DNA of 8,426 nucleotides from JBGTLW01 sp041743835 (GTDB lineage: Bacteria; Planctomycetota; Phycisphaerae; Phycisphaerales; Phycisphaeraceae): NCBI GenBank assembly GCA_041743835.1, contig JBGTLW010000040.1, positions 1 to 8,426 of the forward strand, read 5' to 3'. The notes under the pieces were generated by a model. That model saw nothing but the letters and a program-made list of their open reading frames with translations. It was not told the DNA's origin and made no database searches. Position 1 is the first letter of the stretch, and every line of letters begins with the position of its first letter. The position numbers and the translations under genes were made by a program. Positions 1 through 5,870 of this stretch are shown here, one piece after another.

Positions 1-7
1 GGCCGTG

Positions 8-2383
8 ATGGCAGGCGCGCCCGTCGAAACCCGCAGCGCATCCGAGGTCGCCGAGCACTTCCGCCGCGCCGGGCTGGCGGACGGGGGAGGCGGGCAGCGT
101 GGGCCGGCTCGGCCTTACGAGCAGATCGAAGCGCTCCACGCGTGTGTGCGGCGAGCGGTTGAGAACACATACAGCCTGCGCCTGTGCGTCGGCACGGATC
201 AGGACAACATCATCGAGTCTGGGCCGATCGCCGCGCTCATCGACGCGCCCAACGCGCAGCAGTCGATGCGTGACCTGATGGCAGACACGCGGGGCTGGCT
301 CTTGCTCAGCGGCCGGGCCTATTGGCACTTCGCGGAGATGCGGGGCCCCACCCCGACCCAGATCGAGTGTGTGCCGGGTCCGATGATGCGAGAGGTGTTT
401 GCGGGCGGGCCACACAAAACCACCGGCGAACTCGTCGGCTATCTGCGTCGCGAGCCGGGCCAACGGTGGAGCGAGGCCCAGCCGGTCAAGCTGGACGAGG
501 TCTGGCCGCTGCGCCTGCGGTCGTTCGACCCCGAGAACCCGCACAAGGGGCTGGCCGTCGCGGATGTTGTGCGGCGTAAAATTAACCAGCTCTACAAAGC
601 AGACACCGCCAATGAGTTGAGCCTTGACAACAACATGAAGTTCGGCGGCGTCATCAGCCCAGAGCAGCCCGTCACGCAAGACCAGTGGAACGACTTCGCA
701 GACCACCTGCGATCGCAGTACGGGGGCTACCGCAATCGCAACCAGCCGCTGCTGGTAAGCCGAGCGGTCACTGTGCAGTCAACGCAGCAGAGCTTTAGCG
801 AGATGGAGTTCACGGAGCTGCTGGACCGCTCCGTGGCGGCCATCTGCGCCGCGTTTGGTTACGACCCGATCGCTGTTAACTTCCCCGCAGAGGGCGGCAT
901 TAAGAGCCACGTCCAGGCGGTTCACGACGCGGCCTGGCTCAACACGGACATCCCCGCCGCCGCGTATCTCGCCGACGAGTTCGATCGCGGAGTCATCAGC
1001 CGCTTCGAGCGAGACCGCTCCCTCACGTGGAGAGATGCTCTGCGTCAATCACGTACTCGGAAGCTTCGCAACGCAGAGTTGTATTCGCCGGGCCACCGAC
1101 TGGCTCTTTCGCGCCGATCGCAGAGCGATTCGAGCCGGCTCTATGTCTGGTTCGACGACAGCGCCATCCCTGCCGTGCAGCGCGCTTCGGCCGATTTTAT
1201 GAAGACCGTCGGCGACCTGCGGACTGGGCTGCAGGTGCCTGTCGCCGACCTCATCCGCCGATTTGACCTGGGGTTGCCCATCCACCCGCACCACGAGCTC
1301 GCGTGGCAGACCACCAGCGAGATGCCGATCACGCTAGACGTGCCCGGCGTCGGTGATGATCCGGCGAATGATCCGGGGGATGATCCGGGGGAGCCGACTC
1401 CTGATGCCGACGGCTCGGATCGCGGCCTTGTACGGCTCGACGTGACCGAGGATCAACTGCTGCAGCTGTGGCAGGCGTGGCGCGCTTCATGGCGCTCGAT
1501 CGAAACCGCCGAGCGGCAGCGCGTAGACACCCACTACAAGCGGCTGCGCCGCGAGACGCTGCGTAACGCGGCGCGAGAGCTGGAGGGCCGCGCGTTCGCG
1601 GGCCAGACGTTTAGCCTTCCGCTCAAGTGGATCGACGATCAGGGCGTGGCCCGCGCCAAGACGTTCGCGCTGCCGGTTGAGTGCCGCGACATCATCGGCC
1701 GCATCCTCTTTGACCTGGAGGCGGCCGACAACCGCCTGCTCGCTTCGCTGCGGCCGCTGGCCCGCGAGTCGGTCCGGCTCGGTGGTCAGCAGGCGATCGA
1801 TGAGGCCGCCGCGGTTTCCGGCCGCGAGCTCGACCCATTCAATATCAGGGACCCCGAGGCGGTCGCTGCGCTCCGCCGTCGCGACATCCGCATCACCGGC
1901 ATCAACCGCCGCGTGTCGCAACGCTTGCGTGCGACGATCGCGCAGGGCATGGAGGCCGGCGAGTCCGCCGCCCAGATCAGCGACCGCATCCGTACACGCT
2001 TTAATGCCGAGAACCCCAAGCTGGTCGCGTTCCAGGAAACATCCACCGCCGTCGAGGAGTCGCGCCGCATCGGCATGAAGCAGGCTGGCGTGCCGCTGAA
2101 GAGTTGGCTGTGGTCTCGCAAAGAAACTGGCCGGCCCAAGCACGCGGCCACCGAGCGGCAGACACTGGCCAACCCGATCGCTGCAGACGGCGACTTCACG
2201 ATCGTGGGCACCTCGATCACCTGCCCGCACCCCCGTGCCACCGGCCTGGCCGAGCACGACATCAACTGCGGCTGTACATCCATCGCCCGCTATCCAGGCG
2301 ACTCGATCAAGGCGGTGGTCGGCACCCTGCTGGCCCGCGGGTTCACGACGGCTCAACCGATGACGGAGAACAACGATGCATAA
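8..2383 (+). CDS. HK97-type portal protein fused to a MuF-like minor head protein domain
   Basis: Forms the dodecameric DNA entry vertex of the capsid and, through its C-terminal part, supplies a minor head protein function. The reading frame is 791 codons; HK97 portals are usually about 400-450. Residues 1-440 look like a portal: the stretch from FGGVISPEQPV (about 212) to FGYDPIAVNF (about 283-292) is the family core, and YVWFDDS (from about 379) follows. An acidic Asp/Pro/Gly linker (about 449-471) leads to a helical region and a MuF-like domain (about 635-765) with KSWLWS, GRPKHAATE (His712), Cys739, His741 and the NCGC cysteines 754 and 756. An Arg-rich segment at 340-376 looks extra. 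ATG at 8 is preferred because TGATG at 6-10 would overlap an upstream stop at 6-8. GTG at 5 or a start outside the window remains possible. Domain calls come from motif recognition, not a search. Confidence 0.9.
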   Translation: MAGAPVETRSASEVAEHFRRAGLADGGGGQRGPARPYEQIEALHACVRRAVENTYSLRLCVGTDQDNIIESGPIAALIDAPNAQQSMRDLMADTRGWLLLSGRAYWHFAEMRGPTPTQIECVPGPMMREVFAGGPHKTTGELVGYLRREPGQRWSEAQPVKLDEVWPLRLRSFDPENPHKGLAVADVVRRKINQLYKADTANELSLDNNMKFGGVISPEQPVTQDQWNDFADHLRSQYGGYRNRNQPLLVSRAVTVQSTQQSFSEMEFTELLDRSVAAICAAFGYDPIAVNFPAEGGIKSHVQAVHDAAWLNTDIPAAAYLADEFDRGVISRFERDRSLTWRDALRQSRTRKLRNAELYSPGHRLALSRRSQSDSSRLYVWFDDSAIPAVQRASADFMKTVGDLRTGLQVPVADLIRRFDLGLPIHPHHELAWQTTSEMPITLDVPGVGDDPANDPGDDPGEPTPDADGSDRGLVRLDVTEDQLLQLWQAWRASWRSIETAERQRVDTHYKRLRRETLRNAARELEGRAFAGQTFSLPLKWIDDQGVARAKTFALPVECRDIIGRILFDLEAADNRLLASLRPLARESVRLGGQQAIDEAAAVSGRELDPFNIRDPEAVAALRRRDIRITGINRRVSQRLRATIAQGMEAGESAAQISDRIRTRFNAENPKLVAFQETSTAVEESRRIGMKQAGVPLKSWLWSRKETGRPKHAATERQTLANPIAADGDFTIVGTSITCPHPRATGLAEHDINCGCTSIARYPGDSIKAVVGTLLARGFTTAQPMTENNDA

Positions 2384-3254
2384 CCCCTTCCTCGATCTCA
2401 AGTACCTCGATGAAGATTCGAAGCTGCTCAACCCGTACAACCGCGAGCATGAGCCGGCGGACGGGGATCGCGCCTTCGTCACCGGCATGGTGTCGCAAAA
2501 GGGCGTGGATGAGCAGACCCGATCGGTCAGCGGCATGGTCTCGACCAAGAACATCGATCGCTACGAAGAGATCATCGAGCCGCGGGCTTTCAAGTCCTGG
2601 CTCCCAACCTTCATGGGGAATCCGCAGTTCCTCGCCGGGCACAAACACGTCGGCTTCGACGCGGCCGAGCCGACCAGCATCGGCCAGTGGACGGCGTTGG
2701 CGATCAGCGACGAGGGGCTCGACGGCACCGCACGGTTCATGGACCCCGGCGACACGCTTGCCGAGAAGTATTGGCAGCGCTACCGGCAGGGTGTGCTCCG
2801 CGCGTTCAGCGTCGGCGTGATCGTCCACCAGTGGGAGATGCGCGAGTTCGAGCTCGAGCAGGGCGTGCGAAAGCGCGTGCGTGTGCTGACCGAGTGCGAG
2901 CTGATCGAGATCTCCGCGGTGGCGGTGCCCGCCAATCGGCAGGCGCTGGTCCGCGCCGCATCGCTCGCCGCCGCCCACCCGCACAAAGCCGGCGACACAT
3001 TCGACGCCGCCCAACTCGTCAAGGCGCTGGCCGATGAGCTGCGCGGCTTCGTCGCTGAAGAAGTCAACAAGACCCTCCCCCAACTGCTCAACGCCGAACC
3101 CGGCGGGCCTCTCTACCAGGTGCTGCTCGACATCGCCGACACTTGGTCCTTGCCCCTCGGAGCCCCGGCGTCGGACCCGACCGGCGATGTCACCGAGCCC
3201 GCGCCCCCCGCAAGTGCGCGGGGACACCCCGCCCTGGACTACATCCTGGGCTGA
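2376..3254 (+). CDS. Prohead protease, HK97 gp4-like (peptidase S78/U35 family)
   Basis: Serine protease packed inside the prohead that removes the N-terminal scaffold region of the capsid protein and then itself, triggering maturation. The 292-residue protein shows the family order: SGMVSTKNIDRYEEIIEPRAF (about residues 51-71, with the usual D-R-Y and I-E-P pattern), a His region GHKH (His89 and His91), AFSVGV carrying the likely nucleophile Ser145, and ELIEISAVAVPAN with Glu178. These are the candidate His/Ser/Glu catalytic residues. The region after about 200 is a Pro/Ala-rich tail beyond the protease core. The ATG lies 8 bases upstream of the end of the portal gene, behind GGAG at 2365-2368 with 7 bases of spacing, so translation is probably coupled to the portal. 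Its place between portal and capsid genes is the normal HK97 order and agrees with the call. Confidence 0.93.
   Translation: MHNPFLDLKYLDEDSKLLNPYNREHEPADGDRAFVTGMVSQKGVDEQTRSVSGMVSTKNIDRYEEIIEPRAFKSWLPTFMGNPQFLAGHKHVGFDAAEPTSIGQWTALAISDEGLDGTARFMDPGDTLAEKYWQRYRQGVLRAFSVGVIVHQWEMREFELEQGVRKRVRVLTECELIEISAVAVPANRQALVRAASLAAAHPHKAGDTFDAAQLVKALADELRGFVAEEVNKTLPQLLNAEPGGPLYQVLLDIADTWSLPLGAPASDPTGDVTEPAPPASARGHPALDYILG
3206..3223 (+). repeat. Inverted repeat near the 3' end of the protease gene
   Basis: CCCCGC at 3206-3211 pairs with GCGGGG at 3218-3223 around a 6-base loop, about 85 bases before the capsid start. There is no T run. It resembles the GC hairpins at 5198 and 7703 in composition, but it lies inside a coding region and may be chance in GC-rich sequence. 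Confidence 0.3.
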
Positions 3255-3268
3255 CCCATCCGTTCCAA

Positions 3269-4567
3269 ATGGTTCCAACTCCAACCCACCTTGCAAGGAC
3301 GCACACATGCAACTCACAGAAAACCTTCTTCGATCAGTTCGTCGCTCTGGCTGACCAGGGCAAGACCGTCGAGGAGTCGATCGTGGACATCGTCTGCGGC
3401 ATCGAGAGCGAGAAGCTCGTGCCCGCCATCACCGCCGCGATCAAGCAGCTCGAAGATCAGCAGGCCAAAGACGCGGCCGATGTCAAGGCGTCGCTGGCCA
3501 AGGCCCGCCGCATGAGCTTCGATCCCAATGGTCACTACAAGGGCGTGTTCGCCTCCGAGGAGCAGGCCCGCGCCTTCGGCCTCCAGGCGATGTACGCCTG
3601 TCAGAAAGACGCGCATCTGCTCGACGCGCTCAAGGGCGAGTTCCCCGATGTCGCCAAGGCGATGGACACGGTCAACGATTCGTCGATCGTGTTCCCCGAG
3701 TTCTCCACCCGCATGCAGTCGCTGTTCGAGAGCTACGGCGTCTTCGAGCGTAACGCGATGAGCATGCCCATGAGCAGCGACACGCTGATCTTCCTCAAGG
3801 AGACCGGCGAGCCTACGGTGTTCTTGGTCGGCGAGGGCAGCGCCCCGACCGCCAGCGACATCGACACCGGCAACATCACGCTCAACGCCAAGAAGTGGGG
3901 CGTGCTCAACTTCTATAGCGCCGAGCTGGGCGAGGACGCGGCGATCGCGGTCGGCGAGCTGCTCGCCCGCGGCATCGCCCGCGCGATGGCCAAGAAGATG
4001 GACAACGTCGGCTTCAACGGCGACGGCAGCGGCACCTACTTCGGGATCAACGGGGTGATCCCGCGGCTCAAGACGATCAACGGCGTCGATAACGGCGGTG
4101 GCCTGGCGCTCGGCTCGGGCAACGCGTGGTCCGAGCTCGCGCTGGTGGATTTCGAAGCGGTGATGGCGGCGCTGCCGCAGTACGCGGCGGACCAGGCCAA
4201 GTGGTACGCCAGCCGGGCGTTTTTCTTCAACGTCATGGTCAAGCTCATGCTCGCTGCGGGCGGCGTGACCGCCGCGGAGATCGAGGGCCGACGCCAGCTG
4301 CAGTTCGGCGGCGACCCCGTCGAGATCAGCCAGGTCCTGCCGACCACCGAGGGCAACAGCCAGGTCCCCGTCGTCTACGGCGACCTACGCTCCGCCGCGA
4401 CGGTGGGCAACCGCCGGCAGCTCACGATCAAGCAGTCCGACCAGTACAAGTTCGCGGAAGATCAGATCACCACGCTCGCGACACGGCGCGCGGCGGTCAA
4501 TGTACACGACCTGGGCACGGCCACCGAGGCCGGGCCGGTCGTGGGGCTGATCACGGCGGCCAGCTAA
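3269..4567 (+). CDS. Major capsid protein, HK97 fold (start and frame uncertain)
   Basis: Shell-forming protein of the icosahedral head. The C-terminal part is a typical HK97-like capsid protein: a GEGSAPTAS segment, an ITLNAKKWGVL segment, SAELGEDAAIAVGELLARG, then FNGDGSGTYFGINGV (around residue 250) and a final beta-rich part ending at TAA 4565-4567. The first roughly 80 residues (QFVALADQGKTVEES onward, including an E/K/A-rich helix) fit the scaffold-like delta domain removed by the protease next door. The start is a problem. The only ATG in this frame near the 5' end is 3269; it has no Shine-Dalgarno sequence and would add an odd Thr/His/Pro-rich leader. A very good start, AAGGA 3295-3299 with ATG 3307, lies one base out of frame. 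Removing one A from the run at 3320-3323 would give MQLTETFFDQFVALADQG, a natural N-terminus. I give the uninterrupted frame here; the biological start is probably 3307. Confidence 0.93.
   Translation: MVPTPTHLARTHTCNSQKTFFDQFVALADQGKTVEESIVDIVCGIESEKLVPAITAAIKQLEDQQAKDAADVKASLAKARRMSFDPNGHYKGVFASEEQARAFGLQAMYACQKDAHLLDALKGEFPDVAKAMDTVNDSSIVFPEFSTRMQSLFESYGVFERNAMSMPMSSDTLIFLKETGEPTVFLVGEGSAPTASDIDTGNITLNAKKWGVLNFYSAELGEDAAIAVGELLARGIARAMAKKMDNVGFNGDGSGTYFGINGVIPRLKTINGVDNGGGLALGSGNAWSELALVDFEAVMAALPQYAADQAKWYASRAFFFNVMVKLMLAAGGVTAAEIEGRRQLQFGGDPVEISQVLPTTEGNSQVPVVYGDLRSAATVGNRRQLTIKQSDQYKFAEDQITTLATRRAAVNVHDLGTATEAGPVVGLITAAS
3295..3309 (+). promoter_or_regulatory. Shine-Dalgarno and ATG that probably start the capsid gene, in the wrong frame
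   Basis: AAGGAC at 3295-3300, six bases, then ATG at 3307. The same AAGGAC-N6-ATG layout precedes the genes at 5274, 5549 and 7757, so this looks like a genuine late-gene ribosome binding site. The frame it opens stops at TGA 3352-3354 after 15 codons, while the capsid frame is +1 relative to it. Confidence 0.75.
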
Positions 4568-4570
4568 GCA

Positions 4571-4588
4571 CAGCCTCCCGCGAGGCTG
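4571..4588 (+). repeat. Hairpin just after the capsid gene
   Basis: CAGCCTC at 4571-4577 is perfectly complementary to GAGGCTG at 4582-4588 with a 4-base loop, starting 4 bases after the capsid stop. No T run follows, so it is a poor intrinsic terminator. It is better read as an mRNA 3'-end or processing hairpin protecting the abundant capsid transcript. That role is inferred. Confidence 0.45.
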
Positions 4589-4590
4589 AA

Positions 4591-4690
4591 GTGACCGCAT
4601 AAAAAGGTGCGGCGGCGACCTGGATAACGCCGCGTAAGTCACCGCCGAGAGCCAGAGACGCGCGGGCCGAGCCAGGCAACACGGCCCACG
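4591..4690 (+). other. Structured non-coding stretch between capsid and decoration-like genes
   Basis: I find no gene here, but several nested complementarities. GTGA 4591-4594 pairs with TCAC 4639-4642. Inside it, CCGCA 4595-4599 pairs with TGCGG 4608-4612, and the adjacent CGGCG 4613-4617 pairs with CGCCG 4628-4632, so the three stems can form a compact three-way junction. Further on, GGGCCG 4664-4669 pairs with CGGCCC 4682-4687, and TTTT follows at 4693-4696, making this last stem a weak terminator candidate. GC-rich sequence yields such stems by chance, so the structure is tentative. Confidence 0.35.
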
Positions 4691-4724
4691 CATTTTGAAA
4701 CAACCCGCAAACAAAGGAAATACC

Positions 4725-5180
4725 ATGAACCTCCTCAACCTGACCAAGTTTCGCAACGTGATCCCGCCGACGGCAATCAAGGACAACACGGCTTTTGTGT
4801 CCACCGTGCTCGACAAACAGACCGACATTCCCACCGACTGCAAGGGCGTGTTGTTCTCCGTCGCGCTGGGGGCGACGGACATCGCGATGGCTGTGCTTCG
4901 TGTGCAGCAATCCGACACGCTCTCCACCGCCACTGCGCTGGGCGGCACACCCACCACCGTGGTGGACGCGGCCACGAAGCCTTCGGCCGACAACGACAAT
5001 GGCATCGCACTGATCTACGTGCCGATCAGTGCGTGGACCGAGCAGTACCTCCAGCTGCAAGCGACCGCCGGCAACGGCGACGCGGGCACCTTCATGTCTG
5101 CGATCGCGATCTTCGACCACCCCGGAGTCAGCGAGGCAACGGCCGCCAGCCTGGGTGCCATCACCCTCGACGTGGCCTGA
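4725..5180 (+). CDS. Putative capsid decoration/cement protein (unrecognised family)
   Basis: A 151-residue protein of unrecognised family. It is rich in Ala, Thr, Val and Asp, has no membrane segment or signal peptide, and alternates short hydrophobic strands with turns, as in ALIYVPISAWTEQYLQLQATAG (about 96-117, hydrophobic/polar alternation) and the strand-like FMSAIAIFDHP. This suggests an all-beta fold. Its position directly after the major capsid gene and before the connector genes is where siphoviruses often encode a head decoration or stabilising protein, which is the main basis for the call. The ATG at 4725 is preferred over the in-frame TTG at 4695 because AGGA at 4715-4718 sits 6 bases upstream. 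It is probably well expressed, having its own ribosome binding site and an independent leader. It could instead be a fibre-like or minor head protein. Confidence 0.5.
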   Translation: MNLLNLTKFRNVIPPTAIKDNTAFVSTVLDKQTDIPTDCKGVLFSVALGATDIAMAVLRVQQSDTLSTATALGGTPTTVVDAATKPSADNDNGIALIYVPISAWTEQYLQLQATAGNGDAGTFMSAIAIFDHPGVSEATAASLGAITLDVA

Positions 5181-5197
5181 GCAACGACCGCTCACAT

Positions 5198-5225
5198 CCC
5201 CGCCCCTGATTAGGGGGCGGGGTTT
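5198..5225 (+). terminator. Strong GC hairpin, terminator-like
   Basis: CCCCGCCCC at 5198-5206 is perfectly complementary to GGGGCGGGG at 5214-5222 around a 7-base loop; a T-G wobble could add a tenth pair. TTT follows at 5223-5225. The stem is strong enough for an intrinsic terminator, but three T residues are few, so partial termination or an mRNA processing and stability role is as likely. It would separate the head genes from the downstream genes. Confidence 0.5.
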
Positions 5226-5273
5226 GAACGGCCCTTGAACCATCCGCAAACCCACCCATGAAAGGACATCGCG

Positions 5274-5489
5274 ATGAGTAAGAAGACTGAAGCAAAAGAC
5301 ACCGCCCCCGCCGCTGAGACCCCGCAGCTCCCGGCCGTCGTCCAGCTCACATCCAACGCCGGGGGCCACCAGGTCGGCGAGACCTTCCGGCGCGAGCAGG
5401 CCGAGCAACTCGGCATCCTCGGCAAGTGCAAACCTTTCCCCGGCGAAACCGATCGAGCCATCAAAACCGGCGACACCGTCACACGATAA
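5274..5489 (+). CDS. Small hypothetical phage protein, 71 residues
   Basis: I do not recognise this protein. A Lys/Ala/Pro-rich flexible N-terminus (about residues 1-20) leads to a compact segment, VVQLTSNAGGHQVGETFRRE, then EQLGILGKCKPF. The pattern of a short strand, a GG-turn, a G-E-T-F strand and a helix ending in leucine-glycine faintly resembles very small phage head-region proteins that bind a virion partner, but this is only an impression. It has one cysteine and no membrane segment. The start is clear: AAGGAC 5262-5267, six bases, ATG 5274. It sits alone behind the hairpin at 5198 and is followed by another small gene with the same style of ribosome binding site, so the two are likely co-transcribed. 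It may be an accessory head or head-tail joining protein. Confidence 0.6.
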   Translation: MSKKTEAKDTAPAAETPQLPAVVQLTSNAGGHQVGETFRREQAEQLGILGKCKPFPGETDRAIKTGDTVTR

Positions 5490-5536
5490 CCGCCATCCCC
5501 CCGCTCGCCCGCCGCCGCTCACGCGCCATGCCACAC

Positions 5537-5551
5537 AAGGACACACTCATG
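5537..5551 (+). promoter_or_regulatory. Ribosome binding site that decides the start of the 5549 gene
   Basis: AAGGAC at 5537-5542 with six bases to ATG 5549. It favours 5549 over the in-frame ATGs at 5426 and 5528, which lack such a site; 5426 would also overlap the previous gene. Confidence 0.7.
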
Positions 5552-5839
5552 CCCAAGACAACCAAACCAACCAAACCAACCAAACCAACCAGCAGCCCCG
5601 GCCCCGCCGCCGACCTCGACCAGGCCATCCTCATCCGATGCAACCGCGACATCGCGCACACGGACGGATCGCCGCGCTGGCGACAAGGCATGAAGATCGC
5701 CACCACCGAGGCCGAGCTCAAAGCACGCGGTGTCACGCCCGATGCCTACACCATCGTCCGCCGAGCAGCCCCAACCCCCGCCCCCGCCCCCGCCCCCGCC
5801 CCCGGAACTTCCCCCACCAATGACTTGCCCAGCGCCTAA
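5549..5839 (+). CDS. Small hypothetical protein with KPT and AP repeats, 96 residues
   Basis: I do not recognise this protein. It has three parts. The N-terminal tail contains three Lys-Pro-Thr repeats (about residues 6-14) encoded by near-identical 9-base units. The conserved-looking core (about 24-72) reads AILIRCNRDIAHTDGSPRWRQG, then KIATTEAELKARGVTPDAYTIVRR. The C-terminal tail contains several Ala-Pro repeats encoded by 6-base units of C-rich DNA. Both tails look like flexible linkers, so the working part is probably the 50-residue core. Its location between the head genes and the gp6-like connector suggests a virion accessory role, which is inference. The stop TAA 5837-5839 lies inside the heptamer repeat that leads into the next gene. 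The repeats make this gene prone to length variation between relatives. Confidence 0.6.
   Translation: MPKTTKPTKPTKPTSSPGPAADLDQAILIRCNRDIAHTDGSPRWRQGMKIATTEAELKARGVTPDAYTIVRRAAPTPAPAPAPAPGTSPTNDLPSA
5560..5592 (+). repeat. Tandem 9-base repeat coding for Lys-Pro-Thr
   Basis: About three copies of an AACCAAACC-type unit lie in frame near the start of the 5549 gene and encode the KPTKPTKPT tract. Copy-number changes would keep the frame because the unit is three codons. Confidence 0.8.
5774..5804 (+). repeat. Tandem CCCCCG repeat; G-quadruplex-capable on the minus strand
   Basis: About five copies of a 6-base CCCCCG unit encode Ala-Pro repeats. The minus strand carries five runs of about five G separated by single C bases, a textbook G-quadruplex pattern. 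The unit is two codons, so slippage keeps the frame. Confidence 0.8.
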
Positions 5840-5866
5840 CGCCTAGCGCCCAGCGCCGAACCCTCA
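5832..5866 (+). repeat. Five imperfect heptamer repeats before the connector gene
   Basis: Five consecutive 7-base units begin at 5832, 5839, 5846, 5853 and 5860. Four fit RCGCCNA closely (for example GCGCCTA and ACGCCTA); the fifth is diverged. The run ends 4 bases before ATG 5871. It contains the stop of the previous gene and an in-frame TAG at 5844-5846, so the downstream start is fixed at 5871. No Shine-Dalgarno sequence is present. Confidence 0.6.
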
Positions 5867-5870
5867 CCCC

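Noticed and set aside
1030..1110. Possible tRNA-like fold around the inverted repeat in the portal gene
   Set aside because: There is no T-loop, anticodon arm or acceptor stem pattern on either strand.
1487..2554. Minus-strand open frame opposite the portal/MuF gene (355 codons)
   Set aside because: It overlaps recognisable MuF coding sequence and shows no domain pattern; it is a GC-driven shadow.
3143..3268. Upstream GTG start for the capsid gene
   Set aside because: It would overlap the protease gene by over 100 bases, has no convincing ribosome binding site, and yields an unlikely leader.
2343..3317. Long minus-strand open frame opposite the protease gene (324 codons)
   Set aside because: It mirrors a confidently identified + strand gene, its translation is low-complexity Gly/Arg/Val, and it has no ribosome binding site. 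High GC content produces such antisense frames.
3316..3330. Canonical -1 slippery heptamer at the capsid frame break
   Set aside because: The bases ACAGAAAAC do not fit X-XXY-YYZ in the 0 frame, and the needed shift is +1 (or -2), not -1.
4695..4723. Possible promoter (TTGAAA with AAATAC 17 bases on) before the 4725 gene
   Set aside because: The -10 match is poor and would put the transcript start after the ATG.
5258..5281. Seven-codon frame MKGHRDE overlapping the 5274 start
   Set aside because: Its ATG is part of the ATGAAAGGAC ribosome binding site word; it is noted within the leader finding but not supported as a gene.
4551..5546. Minus-strand open frame spanning the capsid-connector spacers (331 codons)
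   Set aside because: It crosses a non-coding hairpin region and two + strand genes, and its sequence is compositionally biased.
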